A stretch of 64,000 nt of DNA from Hypericibacter sp049323455. Lineage in GTDB: Bacteria > Pseudomonadota > Alphaproteobacteria > Dongiales > Dongiaceae. Where the stretch lies: the NCBI GenBank assembly GCA_049323455.1, contig JBMONF010000046.1, positions 124,001 through 188,000 of the forward strand, written 5' to 3'. A model generated the notes under the pieces. That model was given only the letters and a program-made list of their open reading frames with translations, was not told where the DNA came from and did no database searches. This document shows positions 42,805-52,849 of the stretch, in pieces. The translations under genes and the position numbers were made by a program. How positions within the stretch are numbered: position 1 is the stretch's first letter; each line of letters opens with the position of its first letter.

Positions 42805-44181
42805 TCAAAAGAATTCGAGCCGCACCGAGAACATCTTTTCCACCTTCGGGACGGCTTCCGTCGTGGCGAAGATGATGACGCGGTCCTCCGGCTTGATCAC
42901 GGTGTCGCCGCGCGGAACGATCATGGTGTCGCCGCGCAGAATGGCCCCCACCAGCACGCCCGCCGGCAGCTTGGCCTCGCGCAGCGGCTTGCCGACCAGG
43001 CTCGAGGTCGGCATGGCGTCCACCTCGATGATCTCGCCGAAGCCTTCGCTCAAGGAATGCACCGAGCGGATACGGCCGCGGCGCACATGCTGGAGGATGG
43101 TGGAGACCGTGATGGCGCGCGGGCTCACCACGGCGTCGATGCCCAGCGCGCCGATCAGCGGCCCGTAGACCGGCTTGTTGACGAGCGTGATGGAGCGCTG
43201 GCATCCGTAACGCTTGGCCAGGAGCGAGGCCAGGATGTTGACCTCGTCGTCGTTCGAGACCGCGATGATGGTCTCGGTCGCGCGCACGTTCGCCTCGGCC
43301 AGGATGTCGGGATCGAGCGCATCGCCCTGAATCACGATCGTGCGCGCGAGCGACTGCGCCACCTGTTCGGCCCGGCGGCGGTCGATCTCGATCAGCTTGG
43401 CCTCGATGTTCGGCTCCTCGCTTTCGAGGGTCTCGGCCAGGAACTGCCCGATATGGCCGCCGCCGACGATGATCAGCCGGCGCGCCTCGGGCTCCTCGTG
43501 GCCGAAGGCGGAAAGAGCGCGCTTGAGGTGACGGCTGTCGGCGACGAAATAGACCTCGTCGCCGACCAGCATCTGATCGTCGGCCGTCGGCACGATCTTG
43601 CGCTCGTTGCGCTGGATCGCCACCACCGCCATGGCGAGATCGGGGAACAGCTCGGTCAGGTGGCGCAACGGCGTGTCGATCACCGGACATTCGGCGTGGC
43701 AGCGCACGCCAACCAGCGTGATGCGTCCGTCCGACAGCGGAATGGCGTCGAAGGCGCCCGGAATCTCGAGCCGGCGCCCGATCGCGCGCGCCACCTCGAT
43801 CTCGGGCGAGATGATCTCGTCGATCGCCATGTTCTGCCGATTGAACAGTTCGGCATAGCCCGCCTGGAGATAGCTCTGCGCCCGCACTCTTGCGATCTTG
43901 CGCGGCACCTCGAACAGCGCGTGCGCCACCTGGCAGGCAACCATGTTGACTTCGTCGTAATGCGTGACCGCGATCAGAAGGTCGGCATCGCGGGCGCCCG
44001 CCTGCTCCAGCACGTCGGGGTGCGCGGCGTATCCGACCACGCCCCGTACGTCGAGCGTGTCGCTGATACGCTCGATCAGGGACGGCTCGACGTCGATGAC
44101 GGTGATGTCATTCTCCTCGCGCGAGAGATAGCGCGCGATATTGAAGCCGACTTGGCCGGCGCCGCAGATGATGACCTTCAT
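42805..44181 (-). CDS. trkA: Trk potassium uptake regulator TrkA
   Basis: A 458-residue cytosolic NAD-binding subunit of the Trk K+ uptake system. Two tandem RCK-N/RCK-C halves are visible: the first begins M-K-V-I-I-C-G-A-G-Q-V-G (G-x-G-x-x-G), the second L-I-I-V-G-G-G-H-I-G near residue 235, each with a C-terminal P-x-x-x-x-G-x-x-V subdomain. Start ATG is 44181. It lies 26 bp downstream of ntrX, an arrangement known in alphaproteobacteria; the trkH/G channel is not in the window. Confidence 0.96.
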   Translation of the reverse strand: MKVIICGAGQVGFNIARYLSREENDITVIDVEPSLIERISDTLDVRGVVGYAAHPDVLEQAGARDADLLIAVTHYDEVNMVACQVAHALFEVPRKIARVRAQSYLQAGYAELFNRQNMAIDEIISPEIEVARAIGRRLEIPGAFDAIPLSDGRITLVGVRCHAECPVIDTPLRHLTELFPDLAMAVVAIQRNERKIVPTADDQMLVGDEVYFVADSRHLKRALSAFGHEEPEARRLIIVGGGHIGQFLAETLESEEPNIEAKLIEIDRRRAEQVAQSLARTIVIQGDALDPDILAEANVRATETIIAVSNDDEVNILASLLAKRYGCQRSITLVNKPVYGPLIGALGIDAVVSPRAITVSTILQHVRRGRIRSVHSLSEGFGEIIEVDAMPTSSLVGKPLREAKLPAGVLVGAILRGDTMIVPRGDTVIKPEDRVIIFATTEAVPKVEKMFSVRLEFF

Positions 44182-44207
44182 GAACCGCCCTGTGCCGGAC
44201 CTTCGCG

Positions 44208-45605
44208 TCAGCCCTCGGCCCGCTCGCGATCGTTGGCGGCGATGCCAAGCGCGCGCAGCTTGCGGTGAAGCGCCGAGCGCTCCATGCCGATGAAGGCTGC
44301 GGTGCGGGAGATGTTGCCGCCGAAGCGCGCGACCTGGGCGTCGAGATAATGGCGCTCGAACAGCTCGCGCGCCTCGCGCAAGGGCAGCGACATGATCTCT
44401 CCGTTGCCGAAGGCGCCCAGCGTGGCGGAGGTTTCGCCGGCGATCTCCGGCGGCATCATGCGCGCGGTGATCGGCTCGCTGGCATCGCCCGGCGCCATGA
44501 TGAGCAGCCAGTCGATCACGTTGCGCAGCTGGCGCACATTTCCCGGCCAATCGTAGGTCTGCATCACGGCGAGCGCGTCGTCGCCGAACCGGCGCGTCGG
44601 CACGCCCGCCAGTTCGGCGGCCCGCGCCATCACGTCCTCGGCCAGGAGCGGGATATCCTCGCGCCGCTCTCTCAGCGCCGGCACCTTCAGCGGCACGACG
44701 TTCAGCCGATAATAGAGATCCTGCCGGAAGCGGCCCGCGGCCATCTCCTGAGCCAGATCGCGGTTGGTCGCGGCGATCACGCGCACATCCACCTCCACGC
44801 GCCGGCTGCCGCCGACGCGGGTGAAGGTCTGCTCCTGGAGAACGCGCACGATCTTACCCTGGGTCTCGAGCGGCATGTCGGAGACCTCGTCGAGCAGCAG
44901 GGTCCCGCCGTGGGCCTGTTCCAGCGTGCCGATCTTGGCCGGGCCGTGTTCTTCGGTTTCCTCCTGGCCGAACAGCTCGATCTCCAGGCGATCCGGGTGC
45001 ATGGTGGCGCAATTGAGCGCCACGAACGGGCCGTCGGTGCGCCGCGACAGGCGGTGCAGAAGCCTTGCCGTCACTTCCTTGCCGGCGCCGGCGGGGCCGG
45101 TGATCAGCACGCGGCTTCCGGTCGGCGCCACGCGATCGATGGCTTGGCGTAGCTGGATGATGACCGGAGATTGGCCGATCAGTTCGACATCGCGGCCGCT
45201 GCGCTGCCGGAGCTCGTCGTTTTCGCGCTTGAGCCGCATCGCCTCGATGGCGCGCTCCACCACCAGTAGCAGGCGGTCGGCCTTGAACGGCTTTTCGATG
45301 AAGTCGTAGGCGCCTTCCTTGATCGCCGCGACGGCGGTCTCGACATTGCCGTGACCGCTGATCATCACCACCGGCACGTGGGGATGATCGCGCTTGACGA
45401 GCCTCAGGATCTCCATGCCGTCGAGCACGCTGCCCTGCAGCCAGATGTCGAGGAGAACGAGGCTCGGGCGGCGCCATCGGATGGCTTCGAGCGCGCTGTC
45501 GCTGTCGGCGGCCTCGCGGGTCTCGTAGCCCTCGTCCTTGAGCACACCGGCGAGCAGCAGGCGTATGTCCGCCTCGTCGTCGACGATCAGAATATCAAGT
45601 GCCAT
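44208..45605 (-). CDS. ntrX: Nitrogen/redox response regulator NtrX
   Basis: A 465-residue sigma-54-type regulator: receiver domain (D-D near 9-10, phosphoacceptor in L-L-D-I-W near residue 54), AAA+ domain with Walker A G-P-A-G-A-G-K-E (about 171) and D-E-V (Walker B), and a Fis-like HTH at the C-terminus (N-I-S-R-T-A-A-F-I-G-M-E-R-S-A-L-H-R). At the place of the sigma-54-contacting G-A-F-T-G-A loop the sequence is E-T-E-E-H-G-P-A, so the motif is missing, a known feature of some NtrX/NtrC proteins that act on sigma-70 promoters. Start overlaps ntrY end by 11 bp. Confidence 0.95.
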   Translation of the reverse strand: MALDILIVDDEADIRLLLAGVLKDEGYETREAADSDSALEAIRWRRPSLVLLDIWLQGSVLDGMEILRLVKRDHPHVPVVMISGHGNVETAVAAIKEGAYDFIEKPFKADRLLLVVERAIEAMRLKRENDELRQRSGRDVELIGQSPVIIQLRQAIDRVAPTGSRVLITGPAGAGKEVTARLLHRLSRRTDGPFVALNCATMHPDRLEIELFGQEETEEHGPAKIGTLEQAHGGTLLLDEVSDMPLETQGKIVRVLQEQTFTRVGGSRRVEVDVRVIAATNRDLAQEMAAGRFRQDLYYRLNVVPLKVPALRERREDIPLLAEDVMARAAELAGVPTRRFGDDALAVMQTYDWPGNVRQLRNVIDWLLIMAPGDASEPITARMMPPEIAGETSATLGAFGNGEIMSLPLREARELFERHYLDAQVARFGGNISRTAAFIGMERSALHRKLRALGIAANDRERAEG

Positions 45606-47889
45606 GCGCCACGGTCTGGTTCATCGATTCCGCCGGCGTCTCGACCGCGCGTTCGCCGCCCATGGGGAAGAGGAGCCTCACGATCGCCCCGCCGCCCTCG
45701 CGGTCGCCGAGCTGCAGCTGGCCGCCATGGTCTTCCATGATTTTCTTGACGATAGCAAGTCCCAGCCCGGTGCCCTTGGCGCGAGTTGTCACATAGGGTT
45801 CCGTCAGGCGCTCCCGCCCCGAACTGGGCAGGCCGCGGCCGTTGTCCGCGACCGACACGGCGATATTGTCGTCCTCGATCGTGATCGCGAGCTCGATCTC
45901 GCCCGGCGGCAGGATTTCACCCGGACCTGCCTGGCGGCCATCGATCGCGTCCATCGCGTTCTGTAGCAAATTGGTGAGCGCCTGGCTCACCTGCCTGGCG
46001 TCGCAGACGAGAATCAGCGGCTGCTCGGGCAGCCGGGTGCGATAGCGCACCGCGGGATTGGCGCTCTTTTGCAAGAACAGCGCCTGGCGGCACAGCTCCA
46101 CCAGGTTCTCGGGCTTGAGCACCGGTGCGGGCATGCGGGCGAAGGAAGAAAACTCGTCCACCATCCGGCCGATGTCGCCGACCTGACGGACGATGGTGTC
46201 GGTGCAGACCGTGAAGGTCTCGGGGTCGCTCTTGATTTCCTTCAGGTATTTGCGCTTGAGCCGCTCGGCAGAAAGCTGGATCGGTGTCAGCGGGTTCTTG
46301 ATCTCGTGGGCGATGCGCCGGGCCACGTCGGCCCAGGCGGCCTTGCGCTGCGCCGACATGAGCTCGGTGACGTCGTCGAAGGTGACGACGAGCCGGATCA
46401 GATCGCCCTCGTCGAGCTCGCTGACCACACGCACGATCAAGGTGCGCGTCTCGTTGCCGCGGGTGATCTGGATCTGGCCTTCGGCGGGGCGGCCGAGGCG
46501 CCGCCTCCCCTGCTCGATCAGCGGCGCCATTTCCGGGATCAGCTCGGCCAGCGGGCGCCCGATCGCGGCCTTGAGGTTGGTAGCAAGCAGCAGCGATGCG
46601 GAGCGGTTCGGCAGTTGAATGCGGCCTTCGTCGTCGAGGCCGACCACGCCGGCCGAGACGCCCGACAGCACCAGCTCGGTGAAGCGGCGGCGCTCGTCGA
46701 GCTGCCGGTTGGCGGAGATCAGTTCGCTGCGCTGGCTCTCGAGCTGGCTGGTCATGCGGTTGAAGGCGCTGGAGAGCGCGCCGACCTCGTCGTTGGAGGC
46801 GCCCTCCTGCACCCGGACGGCGAGATCGCCTTCGGAGATGCGCTCGGCGGCCGACACCAGATCGCCGATCGGTCGTGCCATGTGGGTCGCCACGATCAGC
46901 GCCAGCCAGACGGCAGCCAGCAGCATGAGCAGCGCGATCACGATGAAGATCAGCACGAAGGTGATCTGCAGCCCGGAGCGCCGCCCTTCCAGCTCTTCGT
47001 AGAGCTGCGCCGCCCCCTCGGTCGCGCTCAAATGCGCGATCACGCGCGGATCCACCAGCCGGCCGACATAGAGGAAGGTGTCGGAGACGGGGTCGAGCTG
47101 GACCAGCGCGCGCACGCGGTCGCCAGTGCTCGAGGGCAGCAGCACCAGATCGCCCTGGCGCGCGCGCGCAATCGCCCAATCGGGCAGGTCGGGATCGAAT
47201 TCCATGACCAGATTGAGCCCGGCGCTCGCCAGCACCTGCCGCTGGCCGTTGATGAGCACGGCCTCGTTGAGGCCGCGCACGCGCACATGGAAGTCCATGA
47301 GCTTTTGGAAGCGCTGCCGGTTCACCATCAGGAACGGGCCCTCGCGCCGCAGGTCGTCGGCCATGGCCAGCACGTCGCCGCCGATGTTGCGCTGATGCTC
47401 CTCGAGATAGGCGCGCGCCACCACCAGGGAGTCGTGGACGGCCGTGCGGACCCGGTCCGAGAACCAGGCCTCCATGCCGAGGTTCAAGAACAGGGTGGAG
47501 AACAGCGCGACGATGATGGTCGGCGTGACGGCCAGCAGGCTGAACAGCAGCACGAGACGGGCGTGCAGCCGGGCGCCGGCGAGGCCGCGGCGTCGCTCGA
47601 GCCATAGGATGACCAGGCGCCGGGCGACGAGAGCCCCCAATGCCAGCAGCAGCACGAGGTCGCCCAGCAGCAGCAGCAGCACCGCACGCGGGCTGGTGCG
47701 GATCCCGAAGCTGCCGCTCATGACGATGAAGGTGGCGACGCCCGACGCCAGCGCCAGCGCGAGCAGTGCGACGGAGAGCTTGCGCTCCAGGCGATGGCGA
47801 TGCGCCCAGTCGACGAAACGCCGATAGAGCGGCTCGGCGCTCCAGGAGCGGCCGGCCGCAGCAGCCGGAGCGGTGTCGTGCGCCTGCAT
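45595..47889 (-). CDS. ntrY: Nitrogen/redox sensor histidine kinase NtrY
   Basis: A 764-residue membrane sensor. It has N-terminal transmembrane helices (about 35-105) with a periplasmic segment, a second membrane helix, HAMP (about 335-390), PAS (about 405-500), then HisKA with the phosphorylated His in R-R-I-A-H-E-I-K-N-P-L (about residue 528) and an HATPase domain ending in G-L-G-L-A-I-V-K-K. Cognate partner is NtrX, whose gene overlaps. In relatives NtrYX responds to nitrogen and oxygen or redox state; the ligand is not visible here. Confidence 0.96.
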   Translation of the reverse strand: MQAHDTAPAAAAGRSWSAEPLYRRFVDWAHRHRLERKLSVALLALALASGVATFIVMSGSFGIRTSPRAVLLLLLGDLVLLLALGALVARRLVILWLERRRGLAGARLHARLVLLFSLLAVTPTIIVALFSTLFLNLGMEAWFSDRVRTAVHDSLVVARAYLEEHQRNIGGDVLAMADDLRREGPFLMVNRQRFQKLMDFHVRVRGLNEAVLINGQRQVLASAGLNLVMEFDPDLPDWAIARARQGDLVLLPSSTGDRVRALVQLDPVSDTFLYVGRLVDPRVIAHLSATEGAAQLYEELEGRRSGLQITFVLIFIVIALLMLLAAVWLALIVATHMARPIGDLVSAAERISEGDLAVRVQEGASNDEVGALSSAFNRMTSQLESQRSELISANRQLDERRRFTELVLSGVSAGVVGLDDEGRIQLPNRSASLLLATNLKAAIGRPLAELIPEMAPLIEQGRRRLGRPAEGQIQITRGNETRTLIVRVVSELDEGDLIRLVVTFDDVTELMSAQRKAAWADVARRIAHEIKNPLTPIQLSAERLKRKYLKEIKSDPETFTVCTDTIVRQVGDIGRMVDEFSSFARMPAPVLKPENLVELCRQALFLQKSANPAVRYRTRLPEQPLILVCDARQVSQALTNLLQNAMDAIDGRQAGPGEILPPGEIELAITIEDDNIAVSVADNGRGLPSSGRERLTEPYVTTRAKGTGLGLAIVKKIMEDHGGQLQLGDREGGGAIVRLLFPMGGERAVETPAESMNQTVAHGT

Positions 47890-47911
47890 TGCTGTCAGAT
47901 TCCCGAGGGGC

Positions 47912-49360
<1,449 letters not shown>

Positions 49361-49364
49361 GATC

Positions 49365-50549
49365 TCATTCCTCCGTCGCGGCCGGCAGCAGCACGGTGAA
49401 GACGGTACGCCCCGGCACGCTCTCGAACTCGATGGCGCCGCCATGGTCGGCGACGATCTTGGCGGCAAGCGCGAGCCCCAGCCCCTTGCCGCTCGGCTTG
49501 CTGGTGACGAAGGGTGCGAACAGCCGCGACTGCAGCGCCTCGGGCACGCCCTTGCCGTTGTCTTCGACCGAGATGGCGAGCGGCAGGAGTGGTGCCGCGC
49601 CGCCGCCGGGCCGCGCCAGCTTCACGCCTTGGCGATAGCGCGTGACGAGGCGGATCCGCCCCGCTTCCTCCGCCGTTGCCTCGGCTGCGTTCTTGACCAG
49701 GTTCAAGAAGAGCTGCACCAGCAGATCGCGATGGCCGCGCAGCGGCGGCAACGACGGGTCGTAGTCGGCGACCAGGTGGCGGCCTTGCGCCAGGCCGGCC
49801 TCGGCGAGGCGGCACACATGGTCCAGCACTTCGTGGATATTGAGCGTCACGAACGAGCCGGGCTCGGCGCCCGCGAACATCTCCATGCGGTCGACGAGGC
49901 CGCGGATGCGGTCCGCCTCCTCGCGGATGAGCGCCGCCAGCAGCCGCCGGCTTTCGGGCAGCTCGGGCTCGATCAGCTGGGCTGCGCCGCGGATACCGGA
50001 GAGCGGGTTCTTGATCTCGTGCGCCAGCATCGCCGCCATGGCGTTGAGCGAACGGGCGGCACCCTGGCGCTGGGCCTGGCGGTCGAGACCGCGCGCGATC
50101 GCGCGCTCGCGCAGCACGACCGCGACCCAGCCCGGGCGGCCGCCGAACGGCCCCAGATCGACCGAGGCCTCGCGCCGGCCGAGACGGGGCGCCTCGATCA
50201 CGCAAGCTTCCTCGGACAAGGGCGCGCCGGCCGCGCGGGCCTGCCGCACGAGCGTCAGCAGCGGCGCATCGGCGACGAGGACGTCGCCCAGCGCCCGGCC
50301 GATCAGATTGGCGGTGCTGGCGCCGAGGAACTGCTCGGCGGCGCCGTTGACGGTGGCGATCCGGTCGGCCTCGTCGAGCACGATCAGCGGCAGCGGCACA
50401 GCCTCGACGAGGTCGAGGGCGTCGACGCCGGAGCGCAGCACGGCCGCGCCCGCTGGCCCGCCGCCAGCTTCGGCCGCCGGCGATTCCGATGCCGATCCCG
50501 GCGTCTGCGACGCGCGGACCGGAGCCAGCGTGACCGTCCGCGCGCTCAT
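49365..50549 (-). CDS. ntrB: Nitrogen sensor histidine kinase NtrB
   Basis: A 394-residue soluble histidine kinase. A PAS domain (about 50-150) is followed by HisKA with the phosphorylated His in M-L-A-H-E-I-K-N-P-L-S-G (about residue 175) and HATPase (N-A-A-E-A, D-N-G-K-G-V-P, G-K-G-L-G-L-A-L-A). No membrane segment, as expected for NtrB, which is controlled by PII. The start ATG lies one base after the dusB stop (TGAGATG). Confidence 0.96.
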   Translation of the reverse strand: MSARTVTLAPVRASQTPGSASESPAAEAGGGPAGAAVLRSGVDALDLVEAVPLPLIVLDEADRIATVNGAAEQFLGASTANLIGRALGDVLVADAPLLTLVRQARAAGAPLSEEACVIEAPRLGRREASVDLGPFGGRPGWVAVVLRERAIARGLDRQAQRQGAARSLNAMAAMLAHEIKNPLSGIRGAAQLIEPELPESRRLLAALIREEADRIRGLVDRMEMFAGAEPGSFVTLNIHEVLDHVCRLAEAGLAQGRHLVADYDPSLPPLRGHRDLLVQLFLNLVKNAAEATAEEAGRIRLVTRYRQGVKLARPGGGAAPLLPLAISVEDNGKGVPEALQSRLFAPFVTSKPSGKGLGLALAAKIVADHGGAIEFESVPGRTVFTVLLPAATEE

Positions 50550-50550
50550 C

Positions 50551-51537
50551 TCAAGCCGCTTCCCGTTCGAGCAGGGGCGTGTAGAAGTCGTGCACCAGCC
50601 GCTCGACCGTGCCCGGCTCGTCGCAATGATTGATGGCGGTGCGATATTCGGCCGAGCCGAACAGGCCCTTCGAGTACCAGGCCAGATGCTTGCGCGCGAT
50701 CTTGAGGCCGGCGGCGGCACCGTAATGGGCCAGCATGTCGCGGAAATGCTCGAGCACCGTCTCGAGCTGCCGGACCAAGGGCGGATCGGGCAGCCGCTCG
50801 CCGGTGCGCAAGTAATGCATCACCTGCTTGAGGAGCCAGGGCCGGCCATAGGCGCCGCGCCCGATCATCACGCCGTCGGCGCCCGAGAGGCGCAGGGCCT
50901 CTTCGGCCTCCTCCAGCGTAGTGATGTCGCCATTGACGACGACCGGGATCCGCACGGCCTCTTTCACCTGCCGCACGAAGCCCCAATCGGCTTTGCCGGC
51001 ATAGAACTGGCAGCGGGTGCGGCCGTGAACCGTGACCATGCGGATGCCGCATTCCTCGGCGACGCGTGCCAGGGGCGGCGCGTTGCGGTTGGAGTCGTCC
51101 CAGCCCATGCGCATCTTGAGCGTGACCGGCAGCTTCACCGCCTTGACGGTCGCCTCGAGGATGCGTGCGGCATGGGCCTCGTCGCGCATCAGGGCGGAGC
51201 CGGCGTGGCCGTTGACGACCTTCTTCACCGGACAGCCGAAATTGATGTCGATGAGGGCCGCACCACGATCCTGGTTGAGCCTGGCCGCTTCGGCCATGAC
51301 CTCAGGCTCGCAGCCGGCGAGCTGCACCGCCATCGGCGTCTCTTCCGGCACCGTCTCGGCCATCTTGAGCGACTGGCGCGAATGGCGGATCATGGCCTGG
51401 CTCGCGATCATCTCGGAGACCACCAGCCCCGCTCCCCAGCTTTTGACCAGCCGCCGGAACGGCAGATCCGTTACGCCCGACATGGGCGCGAGGATCACCG
51501 GGTCTTCGATGCGAACGGTTCCCAGCTCGATGCTCAT
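50551..51537 (-). CDS. dusB: tRNA-dihydrouridine synthase B (NifR3)
   Basis: A 328-residue flavoenzyme that reduces uridine to dihydrouridine in tRNA D-loops. The N-terminal TIM barrel has A-P-M-S-G-V-T-D near residue 17, D-I-N-F-G-C-P-V-K-K-V with the catalytic Cys near residue 100, and M-I-G-R-G-A-Y-G-R-P-W near 225 for FMN. The short C-terminal helical domain is of DusB length. It is the first gene of the ntr operon, the classical nifR3-ntrBC order. Confidence 0.95.
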   Translation of the reverse strand: MSIELGTVRIEDPVILAPMSGVTDLPFRRLVKSWGAGLVVSEMIASQAMIRHSRQSLKMAETVPEETPMAVQLAGCEPEVMAEAARLNQDRGAALIDINFGCPVKKVVNGHAGSALMRDEAHAARILEATVKAVKLPVTLKMRMGWDDSNRNAPPLARVAEECGIRMVTVHGRTRCQFYAGKADWGFVRQVKEAVRIPVVVNGDITTLEEAEEALRLSGADGVMIGRGAYGRPWLLKQVMHYLRTGERLPDPPLVRQLETVLEHFRDMLAHYGAAAGLKIARKHLAWYSKGLFGSAEYRTAINHCDEPGTVERLVHDFYTPLLEREAA

Positions 51538-51604
51538 TTGATAGGCACTGAATTTTTCTGCCTAGATTTAAGGCGAGGATTGGCGCGACGTCACTATGGC
51601 GCGG

Positions 51605-51627
51605 ATGATATTGCGCTGCAATATCAT
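51605..51627. promoter_or_regulatory. 23-bp perfect palindrome upstream of dusB-ntrBC
   Basis: Arms ATGATATTGC and GCAATATCAT with spacer GCT form a fully symmetric site about 68 bp upstream of the dusB start. There is no T-tract in the minus direction, so it is not a terminator for the preceding gene. The site resembles an operator; it does not match NtrC (GCAC-N-GTGC) or Fnr consensus. Confidence 0.65.
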
Positions 51628-51659
51628 AAATTTATATTTTATATCAATTACTTATGATA
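51622..51659. repeat. AT-rich inverted repeat in the dusB upstream region
   Basis: TATCATAA (51622-51629) and TTATGATA (51652-51659) are perfect inverted arms with a 22-nt AT-only spacer; the first arm overlaps the 23-bp palindrome. The region from 51620 to 51660 is nearly free of G and C and may include the promoter of dusB-ntrBC. Confidence 0.6.
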
Positions 51660-51671
51660 AAGGCGCGCCGC

Positions 51672-52472
51672 TCAGGCGAGGATGAGTTGGGTTACGACCT
51701 TTACGCCGGGATAAGCGAGCGTCAAGAGCAGATAGGCCAGGAGCGCGATGCGCGCCGCCCGCCGCCCACGCAGACCGCTGAGGCGATGGAGCAGAAGGAG
51801 CGCGCCGATCGCGACGAAGGCCAGCAGTGAGAACACGGTCTTGTGGTCGAGCGCCAGCAGCTTGCCCTTCTCCATGTATTCGGTCGCCATGCCGGTCAGC
51901 AGGCCCGCGCCGAGCACGAAGGCGCCGACCGCCATCAGCCGGACTTCGAGGCTTTCGCAGTCGGCCATGGCCGGCAAGGCGCGCGTGATCGCCGTGGGCC
52001 GCTTGGCCTTGAGCGCCCGCTCCTGCAGGAACACCGCAAGACCCGCCACCGCGGCCAGTGTCACCAGGCCATAGGTCGACACCGAGACGAGGATGTGAAG
52101 ATCGAGCCAGGCGGCCGCCGCACCGGCCTCCAGCGGCGCCGAAGGCAAGCCGGCGACGATCGTGGCGATGATCCCGAGCAGCATGAGGTAGGGCAGGAGC
52201 AGGATCGAGAGCCGCAGGCTTTCGCGCACCATCGCCGCGAGGCCGGCGAAGAGCAGCAGGCAGGCCCCGATCGTTGCCCACAGCGCTTGCGACAAGCCTG
52301 GCGTCCAACCGGCACGCTGATGCACCGCCACCACCGTGCCGGCCCCCGCGATCGCCACCGCGAGCAGGATCCAGAAAGACGCATGGGACGAGCCCGGCTG
52401 GCGCCAGGCCAGCAGGGTCGAGGGAATGAGCGCCGCCAGCGCGGCGAGGCTGAGGAGATATCCGTTCGTCAT
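51672..52472 (-). CDS. CcsA/YpjD-like cytochrome-c-assembly membrane protein
   Basis: A 266-residue integral membrane protein with about eight hydrophobic segments. The central W-L-D-L-H-I-L-V-S-V-S-T-Y-G (about 121-134) and H-K-T-V-F-S-L-L-A-F (about 215) hold the two conserved histidines of the CcsA/YpjD/HemX family, which in CcsA handle heme for cytochrome c maturation. The tryptophan-rich WWD motif of true CcsA is not seen, so YpjD-type is more likely. Often located near ffh, which is not in the window. Confidence 0.88.
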   Translation of the reverse strand: MTNGYLLSLAALAALIPSTLLAWRQPGSSHASFWILLAVAIAGAGTVVAVHQRAGWTPGLSQALWATIGACLLLFAGLAAMVRESLRLSILLLPYLMLLGIIATIVAGLPSAPLEAGAAAAWLDLHILVSVSTYGLVTLAAVAGLAVFLQERALKAKRPTAITRALPAMADCESLEVRLMAVGAFVLGAGLLTGMATEYMEKGKLLALDHKTVFSLLAFVAIGALLLLHRLSGLRGRRAARIALLAYLLLTLAYPGVKVVTQLILA

Positions 52473-52849
52473 GGCGCGGCACTATAGCGGCGGCCCCCTG
52501 CCCTCGCTACCGGCCGCGCCTTCGCGCAGGAATGCCGGATCGCGCCCCATCGGGCGTCTTGGCAAGCGCGAGCCGAGCCTCTAGAACCGATCTTGATCGA
52601 GTGGAGCCGCAATCCATTCGTCGTTCCCGCGCAAGCGGGAACCCAGGAGCAAGCGACGTGCGGCCTGCCTTCGCCCAAGCGAAGGCGCTTCGGCTTCGCG
52701 CAGGCAGGTAGCCCTGGGCCCCCAGGCCGGCTTCGCCGGCAAACTAGAGAATCGCGGGCGCGGGGGCGACGAAGAGATGTTCTGCTTGAATGGGGCTGGC
52801 CTAGCTTTGGCGCTGTCATGCGGTTGGGAAACGCCTGGGAGAATTGTCG
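52473..52849. other. Divergent intergenic region with dispersed repeats
   Basis: About 380 bp between the membrane protein gene and ispDF. It holds the repeat at 52610-52750. A promoter for ispDF should lie near its right end; no clear -35/-10 pair was noticed. Open frames are shadows of the repeat. Confidence 0.5.
52610..52750. repeat. Dispersed repeat (GCGGGAACCC family, second copy)
   Basis: CGTTCCCGCGCAAGCGGGAACCC, then AGGAGCAAGCGACGTGCGGC, and a hairpin series CTTCGCCCAAGCGAAGG and GGCCCCCAGGCCGGCTTCGCCGGC occur here. The shared GCGGGAACCC and AAGCGACGTGCGGC blocks match the copy at 37125-37232. Confidence 0.7.

Noticed and set aside
51605..51627. Interpretation of the 23-bp palindrome as a terminator of the membrane-protein gene
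   Set aside because: There is no T-tract after the stem in the direction of transcription.
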